Positions 17,476-26,379 are shown, numbered from the stretch's first letter. The stretch: 34,515 nucleotides of DNA from an uncultured Woeseiaceae bacterium (GCA_945788625.1 CALZMQ010000040.1:1-34515); one strand, 5' to 3'. The notes: generated by a model not told the origin, from the sequence alone. Translations and numbers: made by a program.

Positions 17476-18042
17476 TCATGCGACATCCGACGCAGGCGCA
17501 CGCCAGGCATGGGCGCTGAAGGCATCGTCGAGTTCCGTGCCGGCAATGTGATTGGTGTAGTTGCTGATCGTCTTCATCGCGACGCCGAGCACCACTTCCA
17601 GAATCTGCTGTTTGTTGTAGCCGGCGTTCAAAAAGGCGTCCCTATCGGAATTCGACAGCCAACCGCGCTGATCGACGACGCGCGTCGTAAACAGCCGTAA
17701 TGCTTCGAGTTTAGGGTCCTCGATCGGATTGTCGGTGCGCATCGACTCGACAACGTCGGCCGGCACCTTGTTCATCAGGGCAATAGCCGAATGGGCGCCG
17801 ACGCAGTAGCCACACTCGTTGTAGCGACTGACGGCCAACATGATGACCTGCTGCTCGGCCTCGCTGAAACTGCTCTCGCCCAGCAGCCTGCCCAACTCGA
17901 GATAGGCCCTTGTTGTCGCCGGCGCCTCCGCCATGTTTCCGATCAGGTTGGGTATAAACCCGTAATTCTGCTCAACCTGTTGCAGGATCTCACGGCCCTC
18001 GGGCGCAACGGTTTCGAGCGTATGCGGGGTGAATGTGGTCAT
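17476..18042 (-). CDS. carboxymuconolactone decarboxylase family (AhpD-like) protein
   Basis: A 188-residue protein of the AhpD/CMD alkylhydroperoxidase-like fold. The redox motif is seen as ECGYCVGAHS: Cys77, Cys80 and His84, numbered from the chosen start. It resembles the peroxidase-related enzyme group with PNLIGNMAEAPA near residue 31 and NYTNHIAGTELDDAF near the C-terminus. It may be a thiol peroxidase or a reductant partner; the substrate is unknown. The ATG at 18042 is preferred because AGAGGA lies seven bases upstream. The frame extends to 18099, but that ATG lies inside the operator. It is divergent from a tetR gene and shares its palindromic control region. Confidence 0.87.
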   Translation of the reverse strand: MTTFTPHTLETVAPEGREILQQVEQNYGFIPNLIGNMAEAPATTRAYLELGRLLGESSFSEAEQQVIMLAVSRYNECGYCVGAHSAIALMNKVPADVVESMRTDNPIEDPKLEALRLFTTRVVDQRGWLSNSDRDAFLNAGYNKQQILEVVLGVAMKTISNYTNHIAGTELDDAFSAHAWRAPASDVA

Positions 18043-18070
18043 TTCTGCGTCCTCTTCGAATTGAGCGGGC

Positions 18071-18112
18071 ATGTTATCTGTTCTTGAATGATCATTCAAG
18101 TATAACTACAAT
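18071..18112. promoter_or_regulatory. palindromic TetR operator with two back-to-back promoters
   Basis: A perfect 18-base palindrome, CTTGAATGATCATTCAAG (18083-18100). Each half contributes a -35 box. On the plus strand, TTGAAT (18084-18089), 17 bases, TACAAT (18107-18112) for tetR. On the minus strand, TTGAAT (18099-18094), 17 bases, TAACAT (18076-18071) for the AhpD-like gene. A single TetR dimer bound here would cover both -35 boxes, giving autoregulation and repression of the neighbour. Confidence 0.85.
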
Positions 18113-18141
18113 AGGGGATCATTGAACGCAGGTGTTACTCC

Positions 18142-18729
18142 ATGCCCCGACCGCCCGAATACGATAGAGACGAGGTTGTCAGCCAGGCGATGGCCGTATT
18201 CTGGGAGCAGGGTTACGGCAAAACATCGGTGGGCGACCTCGTCGAGGCAACGGGACTGCAGCCGGGCAGCCTGTATGCTGCTTTCGGCAACAAGAAAGGC
18301 ATTTTTCTCGAGGTCATCGATTTATATAACAAGGGATTTCTCGACAGCATCCGCACCCTGCGCGAAAGTGCGACGCCGGCTATCGGGAAGATCGACGCGC
18401 TGCTGCGACGGATCGCCGATGACCAGGTCTCCGGCAACGACGAACGCGGCTGCCTCACGGTCAATGCCCTGCTGGAGTTGTCGCAACACGACTTGGAAAT
18501 CGCCGATCGACTGCGTAGCTACAACCGCCGACTGTGCAAGTCGTTCGCAGCACTCATCGCTGACGCGCAGCGCGAAGGTGACATAGAGGCCGTAAGGGAC
18601 AACGATGCACTGGCGATGTTCCTGATGAATAATATCTGGGGCATGCGTGTCATGTGCAAGAGCAAGCCGGATCGAAAGTCGCTGCGCGGTATCGTCGACG
18701 GCGTCATGGTCGCGCTGCGGGCAGCATGA
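18142..18729 (+). CDS. TetR/AcrR family transcriptional repressor
   Basis: A 195-residue regulator. The N-terminal helix-turn-helix (about 10-56) includes YGKTSVGDLVEATGLQPGSL followed by YAAFGNKKGIFLEVI. The C-terminal ligand domain has GCLTVNALLELSQHD, a pattern shared with ComR/YcfQ-like members; the inducer is unknown. It is divergent from the AhpD-like gene and almost certainly represses it and itself through the palindrome at 18083-18100. The gene pair sits between ftsX and rpoH, where enteric genomes have no genes. It converges with ftsX, separated by only 5 bases, with no terminator seen. Confidence 0.93.
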   Translation: MPRPPEYDRDEVVSQAMAVFWEQGYGKTSVGDLVEATGLQPGSLYAAFGNKKGIFLEVIDLYNKGFLDSIRTLRESATPAIGKIDALLRRIADDQVSGNDERGCLTVNALLELSQHDLEIADRLRSYNRRLCKSFAALIADAQREGDIEAVRDNDALAMFLMNNIWGMRVMCKSKPDRKSLRGIVDGVMVALRAA

Positions 18730-18734
18730 CTGTG

Positions 18735-19700
18735 CTAACGCGGTTCGATGCGGCGCATGTGCCGCGCCGCCGTGAACCACGACGCGAATAACCCCAGGAA
18801 CACACCAATACCGGTGATCGCAGCGCTCTCGACGGCATCCATCGACGCGATGGCGAGTTTGCTTTGGTAGAGGCCGGCCAATCGGGCAACGGGATCCTCG
18901 AGCAAGAACAGGGCGTAGTGAACGAGCGCAAGCGCCATCAGTCCTCCGAACAGGCCATACCAGAAACCAGTCCAGAGAAAAGGCCGCCGAACGAAAGCGT
19001 TGCTGGCGCCGATCAACTTGGTCACCTCGATCTCCTCGCGCCGGTTTTCGATGTCCAGCCGTATCGTATTGCCGATGATGACGACTATTGCGGCGGCCAG
19101 CAGTGCCGACCCGATGACAATAGCCTGTCGAACGATATCGAGAATGGCGTGAAAACGTTGCACCCACTCCGTATCCACCTGAACGTAATCCGACTCCGGA
19201 AGATTGCCTATCTCTTCCTGCAGCAGGATCAAAGATGCGCTGGTATTGCCGCCGCTGGGGCGTACCACCAGCGTATGCGGCAACGGGTTGTCGGGCAATT
19301 GATCCAGCGCCGCGCCGAAACCGGATTGCAGACGGAATTCGGCCAGCGCATCACTGGACGAAATCAACTCGACGGAGTCCACGTCGGCACGTTGCCCGAT
19401 CAGGCGCGCGAGGCCTTCGGCCTCGCTCAATGACAGCTCCTGTTTCAGGAACACGGAAAAGTCCAGCGCATTGTCCCAGCTACCGCTCACCGCACGAGCA
19501 TTCTTGACGACGACATTGATCGCCGCAGGCAGCGCGAGCGTGACGGCAATGACCAGAACGATCATGAGGCTCGCAACCGGCTGGCGCAGCAGGCGTCCGA
19601 GCGAGCCGATACCCGTGCTGACATGCCGCGTTATCCAGATCGAAAACGGTCCCGACGCGCGTACGGGCGCGACGGCATCCGCATGCCGGCTCACAGCCAC
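18735..19700 (-). CDS. ftsX: cell division permease-like protein
   Basis: A 321-residue inner-membrane protein with four membrane segments (about 41-66, 191-213, 247-270 and 291-313) and a large periplasmic loop between the first two. The FtsX pattern is seen in FLKQELSLSEAEGLARLI and DIENRREEIEVTKLIGASNAFVRRPF. With FtsE it forms a divisome complex that activates periplasmic cell-wall amidases through the loop. It overlaps the 3' end of ftsE by 10 bases, so translation is coupled. The length is slightly below the E. coli protein (~350). Confidence 0.95.
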   Translation of the reverse strand: MAVSRHADAVAPVRASGPFSIWITRHVSTGIGSLGRLLRQPVASLMIVLVIAVTLALPAAINVVVKNARAVSGSWDNALDFSVFLKQELSLSEAEGLARLIGQRADVDSVELISSSDALAEFRLQSGFGAALDQLPDNPLPHTLVVRPSGGNTSASLILLQEEIGNLPESDYVQVDTEWVQRFHAILDIVRQAIVIGSALLAAAIVVIIGNTIRLDIENRREEIEVTKLIGASNAFVRRPFLWTGFWYGLFGGLMALALVHYALFLLEDPVARLAGLYQSKLAIASMDAVESAAITGIGVFLGLFASWFTAARHMRRIEPR

Positions 19701-20362
19701 GGGTCGATCTCCTCCTGCAGCCGGCCTTCCTCAAGCGCGATCCTGCGGCAACCCAGCTTGTCGATCAGCGCAATGTCGTGACTGGCAACCAGCAGGGTCA
19801 CGCCGACCTCATTGAAGCGCCGAAATATCCGCATCACCTCGAGAGACAGGTCCGGGTCGAGGTTGCCGGTGGGCTCATCGGCAATCAGGAGCTTCGGACG
19901 GGTGACGATTGCACGGGCAATACCCACGCGCTGCTGTTCTCCGGCCGACAAGGTAACCGGGCTCTTTTTTTCCTTGTGCAGAAGCCCGACCTGGTCCAGT
20001 GCGGCACGCACACGCCTCGCGGCGTCGCGATGACTGACGCCGGCAATGATCAGCGGCAACGCGACGTTATCGGAAACAGGACGATCGTAGAGTAACTTGT
20101 GGTCCTGGAAGACCATGCCGATCTGGCGCCTGTAGGCAGGGATCTTGCGGCGCTTTACTCGCCGGGTGTTCTGGTTGTCGACAATGACCTGGCCGCCCGT
20201 CGGTCGCTCGATCAACGCAATCAGCCTCAACAAAGTGCTCTTGCCCGCTCCGGAATGGCCGGTGACGAACACCATTTCCCCGGTGTCCACGGAGAGATCG
20301 AGGCCCGCGAGGGCTTCCTGTCCTCCCGGATAGCGTTTCGTGACGTTCTCGAGTCGAATCAT
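19691..20362 (-). CDS. ftsE: cell division ATP-binding protein
   Basis: A 223-residue ABC ATPase. Walker A is GHSGAGKST (about 36-44), the signature motif is LSAGEQQRVGIARAI (about 139-153), and Walker B is LLIADEPTGNLD (about 158-169), followed by the switch histidine in VASHDIALID. It pairs with FtsX to energise septal cell-wall hydrolysis. It starts 9 bases after ftsY and overlaps ftsX, so ftsY-ftsE-ftsX is one operon as in E. coli. Confidence 0.96.
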   Translation of the reverse strand: MIRLENVTKRYPGGQEALAGLDLSVDTGEMVFVTGHSGAGKSTLLRLIALIERPTGGQVIVDNQNTRRVKRRKIPAYRRQIGMVFQDHKLLYDRPVSDNVALPLIIAGVSHRDAARRVRAALDQVGLLHKEKKSPVTLSAGEQQRVGIARAIVTRPKLLIADEPTGNLDPDLSLEVMRIFRRFNEVGVTLLVASHDIALIDKLGCRRIALEEGRLQEEIDPWL

Positions 20363-20371
20363 CGGGTCGGG

Positions 20372-21334
20372 TTACTTCCCCTGTCCGCCGGAAGTCAGCA
20401 ACGCATCCACGAAGTCGTCGGCAGCGAACGGTTGCATGTCTTCGGCAGCTTCTCCAATGCCAATAAAGCGAACCGGCACGTTGAGCCGATTCGCAATGGC
20501 AAGCAGAATGCCACCCTTCGCGCTGCCATCCAACTTTGTGACGGTGATACCCGTGAGTCCGAGAGCCTCGTGAAACTTCTCGGCCTGCACAAGCGCGTTT
20601 TGGCCCTGGCTCGCATCGAGCACGAGCATGATCTCGTGGGGCGCGCTCTCGTCCCGCCGTGCGACAACCCGTTTGACCTTGGCCAACTCGTCCATGAGCC
20701 CGGTCTGGCTTTGCAGGCGACCGGCCGTGTCGGCCAGGAGCACGTCGATGTTTCGCGCACGGGCAGCCTCCCATGCGTCGAAGATCACCGCCGCCGGATC
20801 GGCCCCGGCCTGCTGAGCGATAACGGCGACGTCGTTGCGTTCACCCCAGGCCTGCAACTGCTCCACCGCCGCGGCGCGAAACGTATCTCCGGCCGCCAGC
20901 ATTACCGAGTAGCCGTCGTCCTTGAGGTGACGCGCCAGTTTGCCGATGGTCGTGGTCTTGCCGGCGCCATTGACACCGACCATGAGGATAACGAACGGAC
21001 CACCCGGCTTTTCGATCGACAGGGGCTTCTCGACCGGGGCAAGAATGCCGCACAGCGATGCGCGCAAGCCATTGCGCAGCGCGGCAACGTCCTTCAGTTC
21101 TTTCCGGGCCAGGCTCTTCTGCAGGTCGGATATGATGCGTTCGGTCGTCTCGACGCCGACATCGGCCATGACCAGCAATGCCTCGAGTTCGTCCAGGACG
21201 TCCTCATCGATCGTTCCACCTGGCGCCAGGTTTGCAAGATCGTAGGTGAGCCAGCTGTCGCCGCGGTTGATGCGTGCGCGCAGGCGCTTGATGAAGCCGT
21301 CGCGTTTCTCGGGCTTTTCTTTCTTGCCAAACAT
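20372..21334 (-). CDS. ftsY: signal recognition particle receptor FtsY
   Basis: A 320-residue SRP-type GTPase that docks ribosome-SRP complexes at the inner membrane. The N-terminal four-helix bundle occupies ~1-90. The G domain has GVNGAGKTTTIGKLA (G1), DTAGRLQSQTGLMDEL (G3), TKLDGSAKGG (G4) and GIGEAAEDMQPFAADDFVDALL at the C-terminus. The long acidic A domain of E. coli FtsY is absent: only a short charged KKEKPEKRDG precedes the N domain, a common short form. It is divergent from rsmD and first gene of ftsYEX. Confidence 0.96.
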   Translation of the reverse strand: MFGKKEKPEKRDGFIKRLRARINRGDSWLTYDLANLAPGGTIDEDVLDELEALLVMADVGVETTERIISDLQKSLARKELKDVAALRNGLRASLCGILAPVEKPLSIEKPGGPFVILMVGVNGAGKTTTIGKLARHLKDDGYSVMLAAGDTFRAAAVEQLQAWGERNDVAVIAQQAGADPAAVIFDAWEAARARNIDVLLADTAGRLQSQTGLMDELAKVKRVVARRDESAPHEIMLVLDASQGQNALVQAEKFHEALGLTGITVTKLDGSAKGGILLAIANRLNVPVRFIGIGEAAEDMQPFAADDFVDALLTSGGQGK

Positions 21335-21387
21335 GGGATTATGTTATTGCACCTGGACGGAGTAACGATACCAATAGCAGGGAAGCC

Positions 21388-21984
21388 GTGGCCAAACGAC
21401 GTAAAACGGACAAATCGCAGCCGGGACGGCTGCGTATTGTAGCGGGAAAGTGGCGCAGTCGTCTGTTGGATATCGCCGATGTGCCGGGCCTGCGTCCTAC
21501 GTCCCAGCGCATTCGTGAAACGGTATTCAACTGGCTGGCTCCGCGGATCCAGGGTGCACGTTGCCTGGACCTGTTCGCCGGTACGGGCGCCCTGGGCCTG
21601 GAAGCACTTTCGCGAGGCGCACACAGCACTGTATTCGTCGAACGATCGCCCACAGCCGTTGCGATGTTGCGCGACAATATCGCGATGCTGGACGCCACGG
21701 GTGCGTCAGTATTACAGATGGATGGAAACGACTATTTGCGCAAAGCGCAAGACGGCCCATTCGAAATCGTATTCCTCGATCCGCCCTTTGCCGCAGACCT
21801 GCTGAGTAACGTCTGCCAGCTGCTGGCCCAAAAGCAACTGCTTGCAGACAAGGGTTGCGTCTACCTGGAACAGGAACGGTCGAGAGCGGAACCGGATCTG
21901 CCGGAGAGTTGGCAGGTGCTAAAGAACAAGACTGCGGGCAACGTCCGTTATATGCTCGTGCAGCAAAAGGCCCGACAGGATTGA
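21388..21984 (+). CDS. rsmD: 16S rRNA (guanine(966)-N(2))-methyltransferase
   Basis: A 198-residue methyltransferase acting on the small ribosomal subunit. SAM binding is seen in CLDLFAGTGALGLEALSRGA (about 58-77), and the catalytic motif is DPPF in IVFLDPPFAADLL (about 129-141). The N-terminus has RIVAGKWRSRLLDI and LRPTSQRIRETVFNWL, diagnostic for RsmD. The start is GTG at 21388, preceded by AGGGA. It is divergent from ftsY, as in E. coli, and followed after 3 bases by coaD, so the two are probably cotranscribed. Confidence 0.95.
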   Translation: MAKRRKTDKSQPGRLRIVAGKWRSRLLDIADVPGLRPTSQRIRETVFNWLAPRIQGARCLDLFAGTGALGLEALSRGAHSTVFVERSPTAVAMLRDNIAMLDATGASVLQMDGNDYLRKAQDGPFEIVFLDPPFAADLLSNVCQLLAQKQLLADKGCVYLEQERSRAEPDLPESWQVLKNKTAGNVRYMLVQQKARQD

Positions 21985-22476
<492 letters not shown>

Positions 22477-22510
22477 ATCGCGGTTGGGTCACTCCCAGGG
22501 ATGCTTCTGC

Positions 22511-22555
22511 CGTAGGAGCGGCCTACGTGCCCTTGGGGTATTCCAGCCGCGATAG
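22511..22555. repeat. REP-like hairpin between coaD and mutM
   Basis: CGTAGG-AGCGG-CCTACG (22511-22527) forms a 6-bp stem, and its internal GCGGC can also pair with GCCGC at 22546-22550 just before GATAGCC. The words GTAGGAGCGGC and GCCGCGAT are hallmarks of REP sequences in pseudomonads and related gammaproteobacteria. It lies between convergent genes, the usual place for REPs. Only one copy is seen in this window. Confidence 0.5.
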
Positions 22556-22557
22556 CC

Positions 22558-23370
22558 TTACGTCTGGCACCGCTTGCAATAATAGGTCGAGCGCTGTCCC
22601 TGGACGATTGCTGCGATTGGCTCGTTACAGCGGCGGCACGGCTCGTCCTCCCGGTCGTAGGCTTCGAGCTGCTGCTTGAAATATCCTGCCTCACCGTCGC
22701 CGCCATAAAAGTCCCGCAGCGTGGTACCGCCTGCGCGAATGGCCTTGCCCAGCACCTCCCTGATCGCGTCGGCGAGCACCTCGTATCGATGCGCCGCAAT
22801 CCTGCCCGCGGCCCTGCGCGGGTGAATGCCGGCAAGATACAGTGACTCGCTGGCGTAAATGTTGCCGACACCAACTACGATGTTCGCATTCATGATGAAC
22901 TGCTTGACGCTGACTCGACGACCCCGCGACATTCGCCAGAGGTAGTTGCCGTCAAACTCACACCCGAGGGGCTCCGGGCCCAGGTCCCTCAACAGTCGAT
23001 GTGACGCAGGGTCCCTGCTCCAGTGCAGCGACCCGAAGCGCCTGGGATCGCGAAACCGGAGCATCAGGCCGGAATCGAACTCGATATCGAAATGGTCGTG
23101 AATGCCGGCGGGCGCATCGCGATCGACGATCGAGACGCTTCCCGACATGCCGAGATGCAGGATGGCCGAGCCTGCCGGCGTGTTGATGAGCAGGTATTTT
23201 GCCCGGCGGCTCACGGACGAGATGGCCTGGCCCGGCAGGTTGCGGTCCACGTCGCGGGCAATCGGCCAACGCAGGCGGCGCTCGCGGACGACGATGCGCG
23301 AGACGGTGCTATCCACGATGTGCGGCTCTATGCCACGCCGACTCGTTTCGACTTCAGGCAACTCAGGCAT
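22558..23370 (-). CDS. mutM: formamidopyrimidine-DNA glycosylase
   Basis: A 270-residue bifunctional base-excision enzyme that removes 8-oxoguanine. It has the N-terminal catalytic MPELPEVE (Pro2 nucleophile, Glu3), the conserved lysine in RRAKYLLI, the helix-two-turn-helix region with NANIVVGVGNIYASESLY, and a C-terminal zinc finger with CRRC (about 248-251) and CKRC (about 266-269). Full length. It lies downstream of rpmG on the same strand, as in E. coli, separated by an intrinsic terminator. Confidence 0.97.
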   Translation of the reverse strand: MPELPEVETSRRGIEPHIVDSTVSRIVVRERRLRWPIARDVDRNLPGQAISSVSRRAKYLLINTPAGSAILHLGMSGSVSIVDRDAPAGIHDHFDIEFDSGLMLRFRDPRRFGSLHWSRDPASHRLLRDLGPEPLGCEFDGNYLWRMSRGRRVSVKQFIMNANIVVGVGNIYASESLYLAGIHPRRAAGRIAAHRYEVLADAIREVLGKAIRAGGTTLRDFYGGDGEAGYFKQQLEAYDREDEPCRRCNEPIAAIVQGQRSTYYCKRCQT

Positions 23371-23391
23371 GGGCTATTGTAACGCTGTAAC

Positions 23392-23418
23392 AAAAAAGCC
23401 CGCTCAAGGCGGGCTTTT
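23392..23418 (-). terminator. Rho-independent terminator after rpmBG
   Basis: A 6-bp GC stem, GCCCGC (23398-23403) with GCGGGC (23409-23414), extended by A/T pairs, loop TCAAG. Read on the minus strand the stem is followed by six T. It lies 30 bases past the rpmG stop and 21 bases before the mutM start. The plus-strand side also has four T, but no gene uses it. Confidence 0.92.
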
Positions 23419-23447
23419 GACGTTGGTCGCTGGCTGGTAAGCCACTC

Positions 23448-23603
23448 CTACTTGATCTTCGCTTCCTTGTATACCACGTGCTTGCGGATGGTCGGATCGT
23501 ATTTCTTGGTTTCCAGCTTTTCCGGATGAAGGCGTTTGTTCTTGGTCGCCGTGTAGTAATGACCGGTACCGGCACTGGATACGAGCTTGATCTTTTCACG
23601 CAT
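23448..23603 (-). CDS. rpmG: 50S ribosomal protein L33
   Basis: A 51-residue ribosomal protein reading [20 protein letters not shown] and continuing with [17 protein letters not shown], then ending VVYKEAKIK. This is L33 of the non-zinc type, which lacks the paired cysteines. The length is normal. It follows rpmB on the same strand with 17 bases between them and ends before a strong terminator, the conserved rpmB-rpmG operon. Confidence 0.97.
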   Translation of the reverse strand: MREKIKLVSSAGTGHYYTATKNKRLHPEKLETKKYDPTIRKHVVYKEAKIK

Positions 23604-23620
23604 GACTTGTCTCCCGGCGC

Positions 23621-23857
23621 CTAAACGCGCTGTCCATCGGCGCGCAGGTCGGCAAGGACCTTCTCGATACCGTGCTTGTCGATGATACGCAGGCCCTTGT
23701 GCGACACCCGCAAACGTACGTATCGCTTCTCGGATTCGATCCAGAAGCGCTTGAACTGCAGGTTCGGCAAAAACCGGCGACGCGTTCTGTTTTTGGCGTG
23801 GGAAACGTTATTGCCGCTCTGCGGGCGCTTCCCAGTCACTTGGCAGACCTTGGACAT
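23621..23857 (-). CDS. rpmB: 50S ribosomal protein L28
   Basis: A 78-residue ribosomal protein beginning [20 protein letters not shown], followed by the basic [17 protein letters not shown]. This is typical of proteobacterial L28, full length. It is first in the rpmB-rpmG operon. A promoter with good spacing lies about 60 bases upstream. Confidence 0.98.
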   Translation of the reverse strand: MSKVCQVTGKRPQSGNNVSHAKNRTRRRFLPNLQFKRFWIESEKRYVRLRVSHKGLRIIDKHGIEKVLADLRADGQRV

Positions 23858-23916
23858 TGCGATAAGTCTCTGATTTTACTATAGGTTGCCCGCGACGGGC
23901 GGGCAGAGAGCGGAAC

Positions 23917-23945
23917 TTTATACCAGCCTGCGGGATGCAATACAA
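23917..23945 (-). promoter_or_regulatory. putative sigma-70 promoter of rpmBG
   Basis: Read on the minus strand: -35 TTGTAT (23945-23940), a 17-base spacer, -10 TATAAA (23922-23917). The -10 matches five of six consensus bases; the -35 only three. A second AT-rich TATAGT lies nearer the gene. This is the best candidate in the ~170 bases before rpmB. Confidence 0.5.
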
Positions 23946-24030
23946 GCGCTACGCACCGCGTTGGCGAATTATGCCTCAAATCAGGCTCAACGGCGTCGCC
24001 AGGCCGTGCCAGCTTTGGCAGGTTCGGAGC

Positions 24031-25356
24031 CTAGAAGCTGTAGATTGCGGACAGAGACACCGTGTTGACGAGGTCCGAGAAGTCGGCACCGAGGTCGATC
24101 TGGGAGTTTTCGAATGCCAAGCCGATACCTAGCGACCAGTGGATCTTGTCCTCGCCTGGCGGCAGAAGAGCACGCTCTATCAGCTCGCTGGCTTCAGTGG
24201 ACCTTGGCCGATGGTCGGGATCGAACCACAAACCGAGCCTGGCGGCAACAACCGGCGTGGATCGGAGGAACGCATACTCGCCGCCCAGGCGGATCTCATC
24301 ACCGTCGTTGAGGACGAGATCGTTAGTGTCAAATTCGTTTGGGTCGAGGCGATCGAGAATGGTCGAGTACTCGATGCGATTCCAATCGAACGCAAACGTC
24401 AAGCGGCCATCGTCCGAGCGGAAGACGCATCCCAGGCCGTAGACGTCCGGAAAAGCGCCCGGAGACGTGCCTTGTCCTATGATCGTTCCGGCGCCTGGCA
24501 GGCCGACAAAGGAACCGCTTGGCCCGCTGCGGCTTTCACCTCGCAACTCGAAGCTAGGCCCCCCGCGATAGAACCCGCCCAGCCTCCAACGCGGCGACAG
24601 CGTCCACAAGAAGCCGGCGGTCAATCCCAGGTCGGTGTCGTCAATGTGCAACGACGTTTGCCAGGCCATCCTCTCCGGCGGATACGAGGTCGGCGCAAAG
24701 ATCTGCAGTACGGCGTCTTCGTCGGGTAGGTATGCTTGCCGCACGAGATCGAAATTGTTGTCGAAATGGACAAGCGACAGGCCGAGGCTCAGCGCGTCTG
24801 TCAATCGATAGGCAACCGAGACCCCGTAGCTGACGACCTCGAGATTCGTATGCACCCGATCATCGGTGAATCGGCAGCACGTGGTACTCCCACCGGCGAA
24901 CAGTCCCTGCGTCTGGCTAAAAGATTCGAAATCCGCCGACTGATGGCGATAAAGAGCGAGCGACCAGTCTTGGCGCGGGTAGACAAGCGACAGGAACGAG
25001 ACGCCAGTAAGGTCATCGGAAGATGTGCCGCCCCTCAACCCGGCCACAACGTCGACGCCGATGCCTGTGGGATCGCCCTCGATCCGCCCGCGCTCCGTAT
25101 AGGGCGTGGAGTAGCTCCAGAATCGCCCATCGAGAGAGATCTCCGGTCTGGTGATCTGGACAAGGCCGGCAGGGTTGGCGAATGCGGCGGTGGCGTCATC
25201 GGCCAGAGCAACGAAAGCACCGCCAAATCCCATGCTGCGAGCTCCGGGATTCGAGATGCTGAATTGCAGCGTGGGTGGCACCGTCACGTCCTGGGCGGGG
25301 ACTGCGCCGGCAGCCAGGCACAAGGCCAGTGCTATGAGCGGGGTCTGTCGGATCAT
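24031..25356 (-). CDS. outer membrane beta-barrel protein, FadL/OmpP1-like
   Basis: A 441-residue protein with a signal peptide (about 1-21, ending AVPAQD) and many amphipathic strands, closing with NTVSLSAIYSF; the terminal Phe is typical of outer-membrane barrels. The N-terminal NPGARSMGFGGAFVALADDATAAFANPAGL is the hallmark of the FadL/OmpP1/TodX transport family and related long-chain or hydrophobic-compound porins. An adjacent CC pair (STTCCRF) is unusual. The ligand is unknown. A GAGGA ribosome-binding site precedes the ATG. It lies in the block inserted between rpmB and radC. Confidence 0.87.
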   Translation of the reverse strand: MIRQTPLIALALCLAAGAVPAQDVTVPPTLQFSISNPGARSMGFGGAFVALADDATAAFANPAGLVQITRPEISLDGRFWSYSTPYTERGRIEGDPTGIGVDVVAGLRGGTSSDDLTGVSFLSLVYPRQDWSLALYRHQSADFESFSQTQGLFAGGSTTCCRFTDDRVHTNLEVVSYGVSVAYRLTDALSLGLSLVHFDNNFDLVRQAYLPDEDAVLQIFAPTSYPPERMAWQTSLHIDDTDLGLTAGFLWTLSPRWRLGGFYRGGPSFELRGESRSGPSGSFVGLPGAGTIIGQGTSPGAFPDVYGLGCVFRSDDGRLTFAFDWNRIEYSTILDRLDPNEFDTNDLVLNDGDEIRLGGEYAFLRSTPVVAARLGLWFDPDHRPRSTEASELIERALLPPGEDKIHWSLGIGLAFENSQIDLGADFSDLVNTVSLSAIYSF

Positions 25357-25676
25357 TGGTCCTCGAGATTGTCGCGGATAACTTGAGGTCCTTGGCCGCG
25401 CATCCCCAGCTTCGGCCAGGCGTGACTCTGTCGGATGTAACTAATGTTTATGCGGCAATAGGGCGATAGCGACAATTCGGGGATCTACCTAGCGACCAAT
25501 GTCGGCTATTGACCTTGTCCAGCCGCTTCACTTCGCGTAGCAGTCGGTCGACCGTTCTGTTGTAAGATGACCGCCGCTGACCCAGAGCGGCAATTCCGCA
25601 TAATGTATGCCACGCTCGCGACGTCGTCTGTATAAATGCTTTTCCATTCCACGCAATAACCGACGAAGAATAGACA
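25357..25676. other. 320-base intergenic region with repeat copy
   Basis: No gene supported. It holds upstream DNA of the minus-strand barrel gene, a segment around 25497-25515 (ATGTCGGCTATTG) that recurs with one mismatch near 27305, and the longer repeat copy at 25522-25570. The segment just before the plus-strand DUF6090-like gene is AT-richer, but no clear promoter was recognised. Confidence 0.6.
25522..25570. repeat. dispersed repeat, copy 1
   Basis: A 49-base segment beginning GCCGCTTCACTTCGC and ending GATGA. It is identical at 42 of 49 positions, without gaps, to 27962-28010. It lies just upstream of the DUF6090-like gene. A shorter third piece (one mismatch in 15) is at 26380-26394. 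Confidence 0.75.
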
Positions 25677-26360
25677 ATGGACAATCTGCAACCGGTCTCG
25701 TTTATGCGGCGCTACGTGATTAGATTTGGAGGTGAGGCTATCCTCATCGTGGTATCGGTCTTTGTCGCTATATATCTCGAGAGCATGTGGCAAGATCGCG
25801 CCGAAAAACTCGAGGCAAGGGAATCATTGACCCAGGTACGGATAAGCCTGCTTGAGGACAAAGATTTTTTCGACCGGGTAGAGAAAGAGCAGACAGCTGC
25901 AGCAGAGCAAACCCGATTGTTGATTCAGTGGTTTTCCAGCCCTGAAACACTGCCGAACGAGCAGGTGCACAAGGTCCTCGAGTCATACATCATGCCTATT
26001 TCGATCTGGCCTCGTCGAGCAGCGTGGAACTCCATGGTTAGTTCCGGGCAGCTACGCTTACTTGATGCGCCAGGTCTTACAACGAGGATCGGCGACTATT
26101 ACGAGCATCACCTTAGACGGATTGAGTACAACGGTCGACAGTATGACGGTACATTCACGGCAATAACAGAACGGGAGCTGCAACACATCTGGAATTTCGA
26201 AGAGCAACAGCTTCTGACTACGGATCCTGTCCGCCTGACAGAGTTTCGAAACCGCTTGCGGTACCTGAACCGCTGGATCGAGTATTACCTGGAGGCGGTC
26301 GACAGGAATCGAAGCTTAGTTGAGGAACTGGTTGTCGAAATCGACCAGTATCTTCGCTAG
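25677..26360 (+). CDS. DUF6090-like membrane-anchored protein
   Basis: A 227-residue protein with one membrane segment near the N-terminus (GGEAILIVVSVFVAIYLESM, about 18-37) followed by a long, mostly helical, charged domain. The pattern FGGEAILIVVSVFVAIYLESMW resembles the N-terminus of DUF6090 proteins; the similarity is by eye only. Function unknown. Its codon use is more AT-rich than the surrounding housekeeping genes, and repeat fragments flank it on both sides, suggesting acquisition. The ribosome-binding site is weak. Confidence 0.7.
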   Translation: MDNLQPVSFMRRYVIRFGGEAILIVVSVFVAIYLESMWQDRAEKLEARESLTQVRISLLEDKDFFDRVEKEQTAAAEQTRLLIQWFSSPETLPNEQVHKVLESYIMPISIWPRRAAWNSMVSSGQLRLLDAPGLTTRIGDYYEHHLRRIEYNGRQYDGTFTAITERELQHIWNFEEQQLLTTDPVRLTEFRNRLRYLNRWIEYYLEAVDRNRSLVEELVVEIDQYLR

Positions 26361-26379
26361 CTCGATGCGTTTCCAACGT

